A DNA stretch of 64,000 nucleotides from Streptomyces sp. MBT53 (GCF_016654115.1 NZ_JAEQAZ010000063.1:1-64000); one strand, 5' to 3'; counted from the first letter of the stretch, positions 16,480 through 25,099 are shown. Notes: generated from the letters alone by a model not told the origin. Numbers and translations are program-made.

Positions 16480-17082
16480 TCAGCTGGGCGGGTAGGGCGT
16501 GCCCTGGAGCAGCGTCGCGAGGTGGACGGCGTTGGCGGCAAGGGTCCTGGTGGTGGCGGCGACGGCGTCGGGGGTCTTGTCGAGGTCCTGGTAGTCGGTG
16601 CTCTGTTGGGCTTCGCCGACCCAGTAGGTGACCGCGCCGGGCGGCAGGGAGAACCCGAGGTCGTTGAGGCCCTGGAAGAGGTCGGCGCTCACTTTGTGCG
16701 CCCCGTCCTCGTTGCCTACGACGGCCACCAACCCGACCTTCCCGTACGGCAGTTGCCGGCCCTGGTCGTCGGTCTCGGAGATGTCGGCGTTGAGCCGCTC
16801 CAGCACGCGCTGGCAGAGGCTGGCGGGGTGGCCGAGCCAGATCGGGGTGGCCAGCAGGACGATGTCGGCGGCCATGACCTTCTCCCACACGCGCGGCCAG
16901 TCGTCACCGTCCCCCAGGTCACGGGCGATTCCCGAGCGGATGTGGTGATCGGCCACCCGGATCGTCTCGCCCTGGACACCGAGGCCGGCGAGTTCGGACA
17001 TCACCTGTCCGGCGAGGTGATGACTGCTCGAAGGGGCGGGGGACGGAGTGAGCGTACAGACGAGCGCCACGGCACGGATCAT
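16480..17082 (-). CDS. Flavodoxin/NADPH-dependent FMN reductase-like protein
   Basis: A 200-residue flavodoxin-fold protein expected to bind FMN and reduce quinones or iron complexes. Seen are the first-strand loop SPAPSSSHHLAGQVMSEL, the helix-3 segment ADIVLLATPIWLGHPAS and the second flavin loop VGNEDGAHK. The start ATG at 17082 follows GGGAGTTC. A GGGTACTCG element about 85 bases upstream (17171) may be its stress promoter. Confidence 0.82.
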   Translation of the reverse strand: MIRAVALVCTLTPSPAPSSSHHLAGQVMSELAGLGVQGETIRVADHHIRSGIARDLGDGDDWPRVWEKVMAADIVLLATPIWLGHPASLCQRVLERLNADISETDDQGRQLPYGKVGLVAVVGNEDGAHKVSADLFQGLNDLGFSLPPGAVTYWVGEAQQSTDYQDLDKTPDAVAATTRTLAANAVHLATLLQGTPYPPS

Positions 17083-17124
17083 GAGAACTCCCGATCGGGT
17101 GGGGAGGCCGGAGGATGTCCGGCC

Positions 17125-17345
17125 TCAGCCGCTGAGCAGACTCTCGGCCTGCCGCCTTGAAGGGTTTCGAGTACCCGGGATTCCTTGCTTGAGCGCCACG
17201 AGCGTGCTCACCGGGAAGTCCCCGTAACCGACGATCGCGTCGACGGGCCCGTCGACGCCGTCCAGCACGCTCCGTGCCCGGTCGATCAGTTGTGCCACGT
17301 CCTCGTCGAGACCGACGACGAATACGTTGCGGGGCCGTGGGCGCG
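17125..17345 (-). pseudogene. ATP-grasp family protein, N-terminal fragment
   Basis: NVFVVGLDEDVAQ and PVDAIVGYGDFPVSTLVALK match the N-terminal pre-ATP-grasp domain of carboxylate-amine ligase-like proteins. The frame then stops at 17125, so the ATP-binding and catalytic parts are absent. No start codon with a ribosome site lies at the right place, and an open frame to 17424 crosses a promoter. About 70 codons remain of a protein that is normally several hundred residues long. A SigB-type promoter survives upstream. Confidence 0.65.
17171..17195 (-). promoter_or_regulatory. Possible SigB-type promoter for the flavodoxin gene
   Basis: Minus strand -10 GGGTACTCG with CGCT at the 15-base spacing (first -35 base mismatched). 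It lies inside the ATP-grasp remnant, about 85 bases upstream of the flavodoxin start. Confidence 0.35.
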
Positions 17346-17385
17346 CGGACGGCTCCAGGCGTCGGGATACGACGGAGCCGACCGT

Positions 17386-17410
17386 GTACCCGCGGGACGA
17401 TCCGGCACAC
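17386..17410 (-). promoter_or_regulatory. SigB-type promoter upstream of the ATP-grasp remnant
   Basis: Minus strand: GTGT, 15 bases, GGGTACACG, a full match. It reads toward the truncated ATP-grasp gene and beyond it toward flavodoxin, which it may now serve. Confidence 0.5.
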
Positions 17411-17424
17411 GACGAACGTCTCAC

Positions 17425-17449
17425 GTGAGGGTTTCCGCATCACGGGTAC
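17425..17449 (+). promoter_or_regulatory. SigB-type promoter for the iron-containing redox enzyme (leaderless)
   Basis: GTGA, 15 bases, GGGTACCCG. The -10 ends only nine bases before the ATG at 17459 and no ribosome site is present, so the mRNA is probably leaderless. Confidence 0.55.
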
Positions 17450-17458
17450 CCGGCGTTC

Positions 17459-18448
17459 ATGAACGTCACATCGCCGGAGCCGCCCCTGCCCTTCGCTCGC
17501 GGTCCGATCTCCGCGGCGATCATCGCGTACCTGCGGAGTACGGGACCCCTCCCGGACGACGGGGCGATGTCTGCCGCCGCCCCGCTCGGAGACGACCTCC
17601 AGCTCGCCCTCTACATCTGCTACGAGCTGCACTACAGGGGATTCGCCGGCGTCGACGCCGACCATGAATGGGACCCTGACCTGCTCAGGGTCCGGGCGGC
17701 CCTGGAACGGCCGTTCCTCGAAACTCTCCGTGCCGGGGCGACCGTACACAAGCACGCCGACGAGGCGCTGGACGACCTGCTCGTCGAACCCGTCGACGGC
17801 AGCGGCGTCAGTCACTTCCTGCGGGACGAGGGGGAGTTGTGGCAGGTGCGTGAGTACGCAGCGCAGCGCTCGCTCTACCACCTCAAGGAGGCCGATCCGC
17901 ACGCGTGGGTGCTGCCCCGGCTGTGGGGTAGGGCGAAGGCGGGCATGGCGGCCGTGGAGTTCGACGAGTTCGGCGGGGGCCGCGCGGACCGCGTGCACGC
18001 CCGCCTGTTCGCCGACCTCATGACCGACCTCGACCTGGACACGGAATACGGGCACTGGCTCGACGCGGCCGGCGCCGAGGCCCTCGCCACCGTGAACCTG
18101 ATGTCCCTCCTCGGCCTGCACCGCGCCCTGCGAGGAGCCCTTGTGGGGCACTTCGCCGCCGTCGAGATCACCTCCTCGCCGGGTTCACGGCGCCTGGCCC
18201 AAGCCATGCGGCGGACCGGCGCGGGGTCGGCCGCCGAGCACTTCTACGACGAACACGTCGAGGCGGACGCCGTGCACGAACAGGTCGTCCGCCGCGAGGT
18301 CGTGGCGGGCCTGCTCGAAGAGGAACCCCACCTCGACGGCGATGTCGCCTTCGGCGTGGATGCAACCACATATCTCGAAGACCGCCTCGCCGAACACCTC
18401 CTCGGCGCCTGGCGGGCGGGGGAGTCGTCACTGCGCCTGTCAGTCTGA
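17459..18448 (+). CDS. Iron-containing redox enzyme (heme-oxygenase-like diiron oxidase family)
   Basis: A 329-residue all-helical protein of the heme-oxygenase-like oxidase group. ELHYRGFAGVDADHEWDP, VEFDEFGGG with a following His, FAAVEITSSP and EHFYDEHVEADAVHEQVV supply the Glu, His and Asp residues expected of a diiron site. Members oxidise small amino-acid or fatty-acid derived substrates; the substrate here is unknown. The start sits directly under a stress promoter with no ribosome site. A methyltransferase and a CDGSH iron-sulphur protein follow on the same strand, suggesting a three-gene redox unit. Confidence 0.8.
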   Translation: MNVTSPEPPLPFARGPISAAIIAYLRSTGPLPDDGAMSAAAPLGDDLQLALYICYELHYRGFAGVDADHEWDPDLLRVRAALERPFLETLRAGATVHKHADEALDDLLVEPVDGSGVSHFLRDEGELWQVREYAAQRSLYHLKEADPHAWVLPRLWGRAKAGMAAVEFDEFGGGRADRVHARLFADLMTDLDLDTEYGHWLDAAGAEALATVNLMSLLGLHRALRGALVGHFAAVEITSSPGSRRLAQAMRRTGAGSAAEHFYDEHVEADAVHEQVVRREVVAGLLEEEPHLDGDVAFGVDATTYLEDRLAEHLLGAWRAGESSLRLSV

Positions 18449-18507
18449 CCGGCTCTCCGACCACGAACAGGTTCTCTCGCGTCCACGGGAACCGGAAACG
18501 AAGCCCC

Positions 18508-19161
18508 ATGACCACGGTCACTTTGCCTGGCGTCTACACCCCGCAGGACGACACCGACCTGCTCGTCCGACTCCTCCACGACGAACGACTGCCCCCGCGC
18601 GCCGAAGTCCTCGACGTGGGCACGGGAACTGGTGCCGTCGCGCTGGCCGCGGCCCGGCTCGGGGCCCGCGTCACGGCGATCGACATCTCCTGGCGCGCGA
18701 CCCTCAACACCAAGATCAACGCGCTGCTGGCGCGTCTCCCGGTCCGGGTCAGACGCGGCGATCTGCTGACTCCGGTGGCGGGCCGGTCCTTCGACCTCGT
18801 CCTCTCCAACCCGCCGTACGTGCCTGCCCCCACCGCCGCCTGCCCCCGCCGGGGCCCGGCACGGGCCTGGGACGCGGGACACGACGGCCGCCTCGTACTG
18901 GACCGGATCTGCCAGGGCGCGCCGGGGCTCCTGAAGCCCGGCGGAGTGCTGCTTCTGGTCCAGTCCGAACTGAGCGGCCCCCAGGAGTCGCTGCGGCGGC
19001 TGCGGGCGGCGGGCCTGCGCGCCGACATCGTGGAACACCGCAGCGTCGCCTTCGGCCCGGTCCTGCGCTCCCGCAGCGGCTGGCTGCACGACCGCGGCCT
19101 CACCGAGGACGATGCCGAGAAGGAAGAGCTGGTGATCATCCGTGCCGTACGGCCCCGATGA
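18508..19161 (+). CDS. HemK2/MTQ2-type SAM-dependent methyltransferase
   Basis: A 217-residue Rossmann methyltransferase. The SAM-binding motif is VLDVGTGTGAVALAAARLGA near residue 35 and the catalytic NPPY motif (LVLSNPPYVPAP, near residue 105) is that of enzymes methylating amide or amino nitrogens, including release-factor Gln methylases. It is shorter than PrmC and lacks its N-terminal helical domain, as in the HemK2 subgroup. It lies 59 bases after the iron-containing redox enzyme and overlaps the CDGSH gene, so it may modify a protein of this cluster. Confidence 0.82.
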   Translation: MTTVTLPGVYTPQDDTDLLVRLLHDERLPPRAEVLDVGTGTGAVALAAARLGARVTAIDISWRATLNTKINALLARLPVRVRRGDLLTPVAGRSFDLVLSNPPYVPAPTAACPRRGPARAWDAGHDGRLVLDRICQGAPGLLKPGGVLLLVQSELSGPQESLRRLRAAGLRADIVEHRSVAFGPVLRSRSGWLHDRGLTEDDAEKEELVIIRAVRPR

Positions 19162-19360
19162 ACGACGCCGCCGCATAGTGGCCCGGCGCGCGGGACCCCT
19201 GCTGGTCGAGGGCCCGGTGGACGTCACGCTGGAGGACGGCACCACCGTGTCGTCCGACCGGTTCTGCGTCGCCCTGTGCACCTGCCGACGCAGCCGCGCC
19301 TACCCGTGGTGCGACACCAGCCACCGCCGCTCCGATCAGCCCGCTCCGCACAAATCCTGA
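19142..19360 (+). CDS. CDGSH-type iron-sulphur domain protein
   Basis: A 72-residue protein with the 2Fe-2S ligand pattern CTCRRSRAYPWCDTSH: three Cys and one His, with Thr in place of the common Gly in the CDG(S/T)H element. Such proteins are redox-labile cluster carriers or electron donors. The GTG start at 19142 overlaps the methyltransferase end by 20 bases. With the iron-containing oxidase two genes upstream, a role as electron donor is reasonable but not shown by sequence. Confidence 0.85.
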   Translation: MPYGPDERRRRIVARRAGPLLVEGPVDVTLEDGTTVSSDRFCVALCTCRRSRAYPWCDTSHRRSDQPAPHKS

Positions 19361-19402
19361 CCGGTCGGGTTTGCTCGCGGTTCAGACGTGTACGCGCAAT
19401 GG

Positions 19403-20950
19403 ATGACCGAGTCGAAACAGGAAACAGAACGGAAGTACGACGTACCGTCCGCCGACGACACGACATGGCTGCCCGACCTCACCGGCGTGGGCGGGGTCAC
19501 GTCGGTCGTGGACCACGGCACCCAGGATCTGGACGCCGTCTACTACGACACCGACGACCTGCGGCTGGCGGGTACCTCGGCCACGCTCCGGCGAAGGACC
19601 GGCGGGACCGACGCGGGCTGGCATCTCAAACTGCCGCTGTCCGGGGACAGTCGCGAGGAGATCCACGCCCCGCTGTCCGACACGGTTCCGGACGCACTGC
19701 GAGACCTGGCCCTGTCCCGCACCCGGGGCGCGGAGCTGCGACCGGTGGTGCGCATCCGTTCCACCCGCGCAGTACGACAGTTCGTCGGTTTCGGAGGCAA
19801 GGTCCTGGCCGAACTGAGCATCGACGCAGTGCGTGCCGAATCCGTGCGCGGCGCCGGCACCCGGGCCGGTTGGAGTGAGATGGCGGTCGAACTCGCGGAC
19901 GACACCGACCCGGATCTCCTGGACGCGGTGGAAAAGACATTCGGCAGGAGCGGTATCGACCGAGCGCACTCCCCGTCGAAGCTGGCCAGGGCCCTGGCGG
20001 AGACGGAGGCGGGAGCGCCCCGGCTGTCCGCTCAACAGGTTCCCGAGAGGGTGGCTCTGGCGCCCGGCTCTTCCGGCGAGGAGGTCCTTCGCTATACGGA
20101 GGAGCAGATCCGCGTCCTCGTGCACCTTGACCCCGCCGTACGGCGTGACCTGCCCGACTCCGTGCACCGGATGCGCGTCGCCTGTCGCCGGCTGCGCAGC
20201 GTGCTGCGTTCCTACCGGTCGGTCGTCGATCGGGAGGCCGCCGATCCGATCCGTGAGGAACTCAAGTGGCTGGGGAACGAACTCGCCGCGGAACGCGATC
20301 AGGAGGTCCTTCTGGAACGCCTGACCTCACGGATCGAGACGCTGCCCCCGGAACTGCTCTTCGGCCCCGTCACCGCACGGCTCCAGATATGGGACGTCAC
20401 CACCAGCTCCGAGGCCCACCTGCGCACCCTCGACGCCCTCAACTCTCCCCGCTACCTGGCACTCCTGGACTCCCTCGCCACGCTCACGCAACAGCCTCCG
20501 CTGCGCACCAAGGCGTCCCGAAAGCCCTCGAACGTCATGGCCAAGGCCATCCTCAAGGAGTACGGCCGACTCGCCCGCCGCGTGGCGCACGCCGTGGACG
20601 TCCCGCCGGGCACGGATCGCGACACCGCGCTCCACGAGGCCCGCAAGGCGGCCAAGAGGACGCGGTACGCCACGGAGCCGGCACACGACTCGCTCCGCAA
20701 ACCCGCCAAGCGCCTCGGCAAGCGGGTCAAGGCCGTCCAGAAGGTACTCGGCGACCACCAGGACAGCGTCGTCGCACGGGACGCCCTACGAGAACTGGCC
20801 CTGGCGGCACACGCGGCCGGCGAGACCGGTTTCGTCTGGGGCCTGCTGTACGGACAGGAGGAGGCCATCGCCGAGGCGCGCGAACGGGAGCTCGCGGCGG
20901 TATGGGAGGCCGCGTCCCGAGGCGCGCTGCGCCGGGCACTCACCCGCTGA
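19403..20950 (+). CDS. CYTH and CHAD domain protein
   Basis: A 515-residue fusion. The N-terminal CYTH domain (residues about 1-200) begins with the ExExK signature in KQETERKYDV and folds as a triphosphate tunnel metalloenzyme. The C-terminal CHAD domain (about 225-510) has regularly spaced basic and His residues (HRMRVACRRLRSVLRSYR, HEARKAAKRTRYA), which in this family bind polyphosphate. The protein probably acts on or at polyphosphate granules. ATG 19403 is chosen since ETERKY must be near the N-terminus; a GTG at 19388 is possible. No clear ribosome site is present. Confidence 0.88.
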   Translation: MTESKQETERKYDVPSADDTTWLPDLTGVGGVTSVVDHGTQDLDAVYYDTDDLRLAGTSATLRRRTGGTDAGWHLKLPLSGDSREEIHAPLSDTVPDALRDLALSRTRGAELRPVVRIRSTRAVRQFVGFGGKVLAELSIDAVRAESVRGAGTRAGWSEMAVELADDTDPDLLDAVEKTFGRSGIDRAHSPSKLARALAETEAGAPRLSAQQVPERVALAPGSSGEEVLRYTEEQIRVLVHLDPAVRRDLPDSVHRMRVACRRLRSVLRSYRSVVDREAADPIREELKWLGNELAAERDQEVLLERLTSRIETLPPELLFGPVTARLQIWDVTTSSEAHLRTLDALNSPRYLALLDSLATLTQQPPLRTKASRKPSNVMAKAILKEYGRLARRVAHAVDVPPGTDRDTALHEARKAAKRTRYATEPAHDSLRKPAKRLGKRVKAVQKVLGDHQDSVVARDALRELALAAHAAGETGFVWGLLYGQEEAIAEARERELAAVWEAASRGALRRALTR

Positions 20951-20978
20951 GAACCGGTGGTGGCCGCTCGCGGACGGC

Positions 20979-21684
20979 TCAGCGCAGGGCGATCAGCGCG
21001 ACTGCCAGGGTCGCGCATCCCAGCCCGACGACCTGACGACGGTTCAGACGTTCTCCCAGAAGGAGCAGGGCGAGGACGACGGGGACGGCGGGGTAGAGGG
21101 ACGCGAGCACCGTGGCCACGGCCATGAGCCGGCGCGCGGTCGCCTCCAGGTACAGCACGATCGCGACCGTCCCGACCATGCCGGCCGCCACCGCTACCGC
21201 CCAGGCTCCTGTCGGCATGGTCCAGCGGGCCCGATACGGCGCCATGACGCAGGCGATGACCACGACCGACACCACCCGGCTCAGCACGACCGGCCACATA
21301 CCGCTGTCGCCGTCCACCTGCGCCGTGGCCAGGAACTGCACACCGATCCCCACGCTCGCCACCAGCGCGCTCGGCACGCCGTCGGACAGTGCTCCGCGGT
21401 CCTTCCGGGCCGTGCCCGACGTGGTCCGCGAGACCAGCCAGAGCGCCGGCACCACGGCGGCGACACCCACCCACAGCGGCGCGGAGAGGTGCTCCCCAGC
21501 CGTAGTCCGCGGGCGAAGCGGAGCCGCCGGGCAGACTCGTGGCCAGGGCCGGCGCGAGTACGGTCCCGCCCAGCTGGGCGTGGAGAGCGACGGTCATTCC
21601 GTCGGCTCGCCGGGACAACAGGCCGTTGACGAAGTGCGTGACGCCGAAGCACAGCGCCGCCATCAGAGCGAGGAACTCACCCAT
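20979..21684 (-). pseudogene. EamA/DMT-family transporter with a frameshift
   Basis: The N-terminal part (MGEFLALMAALCFGVTHFV) and the rest (LWVGVAAVVPALWLVS through GCATLAVALIALR) form one multi-helix drug/metabolite transporter but lie in different frames. They meet at a run of four C (21494-21497; G on the coding strand), where adding one G restores a continuous protein of about 235 residues. This may be a true mutation or a homopolymer error. The LLM oxidoreductase upstream is on the same strand. Confidence 0.7.
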
Positions 21685-21793
21685 GGCACGCGCCGGCCAC
21701 GCCCTGTCGGCCGGGTTCCGCGAGCCGAGAACATGCGGGGCCGAGGAGTTCGCCGTGGTCTCGTCCGCTTTTCTCGCCGTCCGGTCACAGCCG

Positions 21794-22750
21794 TCAGGCG
21801 CGGAGCGCCGGCAGGATCTTGGTGCGGTAGAAGTCGAAGAAGCCCTGTTGGTCCTTGCCGATCTGGTTGACGTACACGGTGTCGAAGCCCGCGTCGGCGA
21901 AGGCGGTCAGGGCTTCGACGTGCGCGTCGGGGTCGTCGCCGCACGGTACGGCGGCGGCCACCTGATCCTCGGTGACGAGTTCGGACGCCTGCTCGAAGTG
22001 GCGCGGGGTCGGCAGGATCTGCGGGAGTTCGCCGGGGAGTTGCTCATTGGCCCACAGGTGGTGTGCGGTGCGCAGGGCTTCCTTCCGGTCGGTGCCCCAG
22101 CACACCTTGAGGCCGCCCCGCACGGGCTTGGAGCCGCCGCCACCGCGACGGAAGCGCTCGACCAGGGCGGTGTCGGGCATCATCGTGATCATGCCGTCGC
22201 CGATGCGTGCGGCGACCTCGGCGGCCTGCGGGCCGAACGCGGAGACGTCGATCGGTACCGGCTCGTCGGGCAGTGTGTACAGGCGGGCGTTCTCCACCGT
22301 GTAGTACTTGCCGCGGTGGCTCGTCTGCTCGCCGGTGAAGAGCTGCCGGATGATGTGGAGTGCCTCTTCCAACATCTCCAGCCGCACGGACGCCTCGGGC
22401 CAGCCGGTGCCCAGGATGTGCTCGTTGAGTGCCTCGCCGGTGCCGACCCCGAGCCGGAAACGGCCGCCGAGGTGGGCGGCGCTGGTGGCCGCCGCCTGGG
22501 CGATCACGGCGGGGTGCGTACGGACGAGGGGACAGGTCACTGCCGTCTCGACAGGCAGCGAGACGGCCTGGGACAGGGCGCCGATCACCGTCCAGACGAA
22601 CGGGCTCTGTCCCTGGTGGTCGTTCCACGGGTGGTAGTGGTCCGAGATCCAGAGGGCGTCAAAACCCGCCTGTTCGGCCATCCTGGCCTGGTCGACGAGT
22701 TCTGCCGGGCTGTGCTCCTCGCACGACAGGAAGTATCCGAAGTCGGGCAT
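21794..22750 (-). CDS. LLM-class F420-dependent oxidoreductase
   Basis: A 318-residue TIM-barrel enzyme of the luciferase-like family using reduced F420. Key segments are DALWISDHYHPWNDHQGQSP, TCPLVRTHPAVIAQAAAT and GVGTGEALNEHILG, which resemble F420-dependent glucose-6-phosphate dehydrogenase-like proteins. The start is the ATG at 22750 behind GGGAGAG; an upstream extension to 22813 would cross the GGGTACTCG promoter element. The product of 53153-54118 is a second enzyme of the same class. The substrate is unknown. Confidence 0.88.
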   Translation of the reverse strand: MPDFGYFLSCEEHSPAELVDQARMAEQAGFDALWISDHYHPWNDHQGQSPFVWTVIGALSQAVSLPVETAVTCPLVRTHPAVIAQAAATSAAHLGGRFRLGVGTGEALNEHILGTGWPEASVRLEMLEEALHIIRQLFTGEQTSHRGKYYTVENARLYTLPDEPVPIDVSAFGPQAAEVAARIGDGMITMMPDTALVERFRRGGGGSKPVRGGLKVCWGTDRKEALRTAHHLWANEQLPGELPQILPTPRHFEQASELVTEDQVAAAVPCGDDPDAHVEALTAFADAGFDTVYVNQIGKDQQGFFDFYRTKILPALRA

Positions 22751-22792
22751 CGTCTCTCCCGGGTGGCAGCGGTTCTGCGAGCGCCTTCGCGA

Positions 22793-22816
22793 GTACCCGT
22801 GAGGCGAGGCCATAAC
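22793..22816 (-). promoter_or_regulatory. Probable SigB-type promoter for the LLM oxidoreductase
   Basis: Minus strand -10 GGGTACTCG with GTTA at a 14-base spacing, one base shorter than the other sites. It lies about 45 bases upstream of the ATG. Confidence 0.4.
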
Positions 22817-22905
22817 AGGGCGTACGCCTCGACCTTGTGCTCAGGTACGTCAGAGCCGGTTCGGAGAGACGTTCACCGGGCAGCGCCACGGGGATGGCCG
22901 GCGGG

Positions 22906-23079
22906 TCAGTCCTCGCCGCGGACGATGTTGGACTCCAGGTCGGCGCGCGCCGTCACTGGGGCGCCGTCGTCCACGGCGCGGACACACGTGCGCACGCCCT
23001 TGCCCTGGCGGTGACGGGCCTTCGACCAGCCGGTCCTGGCCACGTGCAGGGGATGCTGTTCGACGGTCCGCGCGCTCAC
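22906..23079 (-). CDS. Small hypothetical protein coupled to the upstream ORF
   Basis: A 57-residue basic protein (SARTVEQHPLHVARTGWSKA). Its GTG overlaps the stop of the 23076-23567 ORF in a GTGA arrangement, the main reason to believe it is translated. I recognise no domain. Confidence 0.35.
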   Translation of the reverse strand: MSARTVEQHPLHVARTGWSKARHRQGKGVRTCVRAVDDGAPVTARADLESNIVRGED

Positions 23080-23567
23080 GGCATTTCAACTTCTCTCTGT
23101 CTCGGTCGAGCTTTCGTCAGGGTGTTCACCGGGTTCCCGGGGGCAACGGGGGTGAAACGCTGTGCGGTTCGGATGTCGCGCTTCGCCAACGGCCGTACGG
23201 CGGGCCCCTGGAGGATCTGGCCGAGGTGGGTGCACCGGGCCGGGACCGCGTGGAGCTGTCCGTTCTCGTCGCGGTGAACGGCGCACTGCCGACCGCCGGT
23301 CCGGATCACGGAGGCGAGGCGGCGCGGATCGCAGAGGCCGCTCCACTCGCACGCGCGCCCGTTGACGAGGTCGCTGAGCAGGCTGCCCGCCATGACGCCG
23401 CCGCTCAGCCCCCGGGCGTCGAGTTCTTCGGCCGTGAGCGTGAGCAACAGGGGCAGGGCGGGGGCCACTTCGAGGAAGCGGATCCGGGTGATCCCCGGTT
23501 GCTGGAGAGCGCTGTCGCGCAACCAGCCCCGGCGCTTCGAACTTCCCTGCGGTGAGGCCGAGTTCAT
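23076..23567 (-). pseudogene. Remnant of FAD oxidoreductase/Rieske-type protein
   Basis: Within this 163-codon ORF, GVMAGSLLSDLVNGRACEW resembles the end of a FAD-dependent oxidoreductase, and CAVHRDENGQLHAVPARC followed by THLG resembles the first half of a C-terminal Rieske domain. The second Cys-His pair and most of the FAD domain are missing. The N-terminal 55 residues match neither. The ORF starts just after DUF3040 and ends overlapping a small ORF, so it may still be translated. Assignment is by short motifs only. Confidence 0.4.
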
Positions 23568-23569
23568 GG

Positions 23570-23881
23570 TTACCACCCGGTGCGGTCCGCGCCGCCGGTC
23601 GGCCCGCGCAACATGTGGAACGCCAGCAGGACGGCGAGCGGCCACAGCACGAGGAGGCACCACAGCACGGTCGCGTTGGGGGAGAGGATCCCTATGACGA
23701 GAAGGACCTGGGAGGCACATGTCAGGGCGGCCACGGACAGAGGCAGCCACGGTCGGGCGCCCGGGCGGCGCATCCGGCGGGCCAGGCGTCGGTCCTGGCG
23801 GAGTTCGGCTTCGATCCGCCACAGGGCGAGGCGTTCGTGCGACGACAACGTGACGCCGTCGGGGTCGTTTCGGCTTTCCAC
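23570..23881 (-). CDS. DUF3040-like membrane protein
   Basis: A 103-residue protein starting at GTG 23881. LSSHERLALWRIEAELRQDR followed by RLARRMRRPG is the N-terminal signature of the actinobacterial DUF3040 family; two hydrophobic helices follow. Function unknown. An open frame continues upstream but without family similarity. Confidence 0.7.
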   Translation of the reverse strand: MESRNDPDGVTLSSHERLALWRIEAELRQDRRLARRMRRPGARPWLPLSVAALTCASQVLLVIGILSPNATVLWCLLVLWPLAVLLAFHMLRGPTGGADRTGW

Positions 23882-24018
23882 GGTGAGTACCTCGTTCGTC
23901 CCGTGCGGTGACACCGGACCGCTCCGCCCCGGTCGGTGCGGAGCGGGAGTCGTGGGTGCTGATGAGCGGACGAGTTCCCCGAAAAGGCCGACCGACGCCC
24001 TCCGACGCCCGGACGGGC

Positions 24019-24043
24019 TCTTGGTACGGCTTTCTCCGGGTAC
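24019..24043 (+). promoter_or_regulatory. Possible SigB-type promoter for the SRPBCC gene
   Basis: -10 GGGTACTCG with TCTT at the 15-base spacing (first base mismatched), about 45 bases upstream of the ATG at 24087. Confidence 0.4.
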
Positions 24044-24086
24044 TCGGTGCTTCGCACGCGCACACAAGGGATATGAGGAGGGACTC

Positions 24087-24563
24087 ATGAGTACGGTCAA
24101 GGAAGCGGTCGACGTGGCGGTTCCGCTGCGCGCGGCCTACGACCAGTGGACTCAGTTCGAGGAGTTCCCGCAGTTCATGGAGGGCGTCGAGAAAGTGACG
24201 CAATTCGACGACCGGCACAATCGCTGGATCACCAGGATCGGCGGGGTGCGGCGCGAGTTCGACACCGAGATCGTCGACCAGCTGGTGGACGACAGGATCA
24301 CCTGGCGGTCCGTGGGCGGCGACACTCGGCAGAGCGGATCGGTCCGGTTCGAGCGGCTGGACGACCAGCACACCAAGGTCGAGCTGACCATGGACGTCGA
24401 ACCCACCGGCGTCGCCGAGAAGAGTGCGGACGCGTTGGGTGTGATCACCCGGCGGGTCAAGGGCGACATGCGGCGCTTCAAGGAGTACGTGGAGCGCGAG
24501 GACGGCGACACCGCCGGCTGGCGTGGCCGTATCCGCCCCGGGGATCCCGGCCCGATGCTCTGA
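24087..24563 (+). CDS. SRPBCC-family (polyketide cyclase/START-like) protein
   Basis: A 158-residue helix-grip protein. VDVAVPLRAAYDQWTQFEEF, then PQFMEGVEKVTQFDD and a C-terminal helix with ITRRVKGDMRRFKEYVE, match the cyclase/dehydrase subgroup of SRPBCC proteins that is common in actinomycete stress loci. GAGGAGG precedes the ATG. It stands alone, with a stem-loop terminator after it. The ligand is unknown. Confidence 0.85.
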   Translation: MSTVKEAVDVAVPLRAAYDQWTQFEEFPQFMEGVEKVTQFDDRHNRWITRIGGVRREFDTEIVDQLVDDRITWRSVGGDTRQSGSVRFERLDDQHTKVELTMDVEPTGVAEKSADALGVITRRVKGDMRRFKEYVEREDGDTAGWRGRIRPGDPGPML

Positions 24564-24599
24564 CCGGCCCGTTGCCCGGACCCGTTCACACAGAGCGTT

Positions 24600-24650
24600 C
24601 CGACGGGTGCTCCCGCCCGGCTGAGGAGCGCCGGGCGGGAGCACCGTCGG
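24600..24650 (+). terminator. Stem-loop terminator after the SRPBCC gene
   Basis: Arms of 22 and 21 bases (24600-24621 and 24630-24650) pair perfectly apart from one bulged G, around an 8-base loop. There is no long T-run, as is usual in high-GC actinomycetes. Confidence 0.6.
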
Positions 24651-24821
24651 TTCTGGAAGGCTCACGGCCGCGACGACCTGTCGGCCAGGACCCATGACTC
24701 GCCCAGGCCGGGCAGGCCACCACCGACGGCAGCCTGCCCGACCTTTCCGGCGGCGGCCGGCCTGGGCCCCACCGGAAGTGTTGCGGTATCGGCCCGAGCA
24801 AGGTGATGCGGACGCGGTGGG

Positions 24822-25088
24822 TCAGCCGGGCCAGGTACCAGTCACGCGCCGGGTCGCTATCGCGCCGCCGCGCTCGACGGCCGCTTTGACCGCCGCGAAG
24901 ATTGCGCCCTGCACGACGGCCGCGGTGAGCACCTCGCCCCACCCGCGGTCCTCGTCGGTGGCGTCGGGCGCGTCCTGGTCGTGGCCGATCGTCTTCCACG
25001 CCTGCTTGAACAATGCGCCCGCTGCCAGGCCGCCGAGCATGCCGAGGGCCAGACCGACGGGCTTGTAGGCGATCTTCGATGCCCTCAT
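24822..25088 (-). CDS. DUF4235 membrane protein
   Basis: An 88-residue protein. YKPVGLALGMLGGLAAGALF, WGEVLTAAVVQGAIFAAVKA and the ending VTGTWPG are characteristic of DUF4235. It has two hydrophobic stretches and is probably an inner-membrane protein of unknown role. It is last in a four-gene envelope operon; the gap after DUF3618 is 11 bases. Confidence 0.85.
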   Translation of the reverse strand: MRASKIAYKPVGLALGMLGGLAAGALFKQAWKTIGHDQDAPDATDEDRGWGEVLTAAVVQGAIFAAVKAAVERGGAIATRRVTGTWPG

Positions 25089-25099
25089 CCCGGGCCCTC

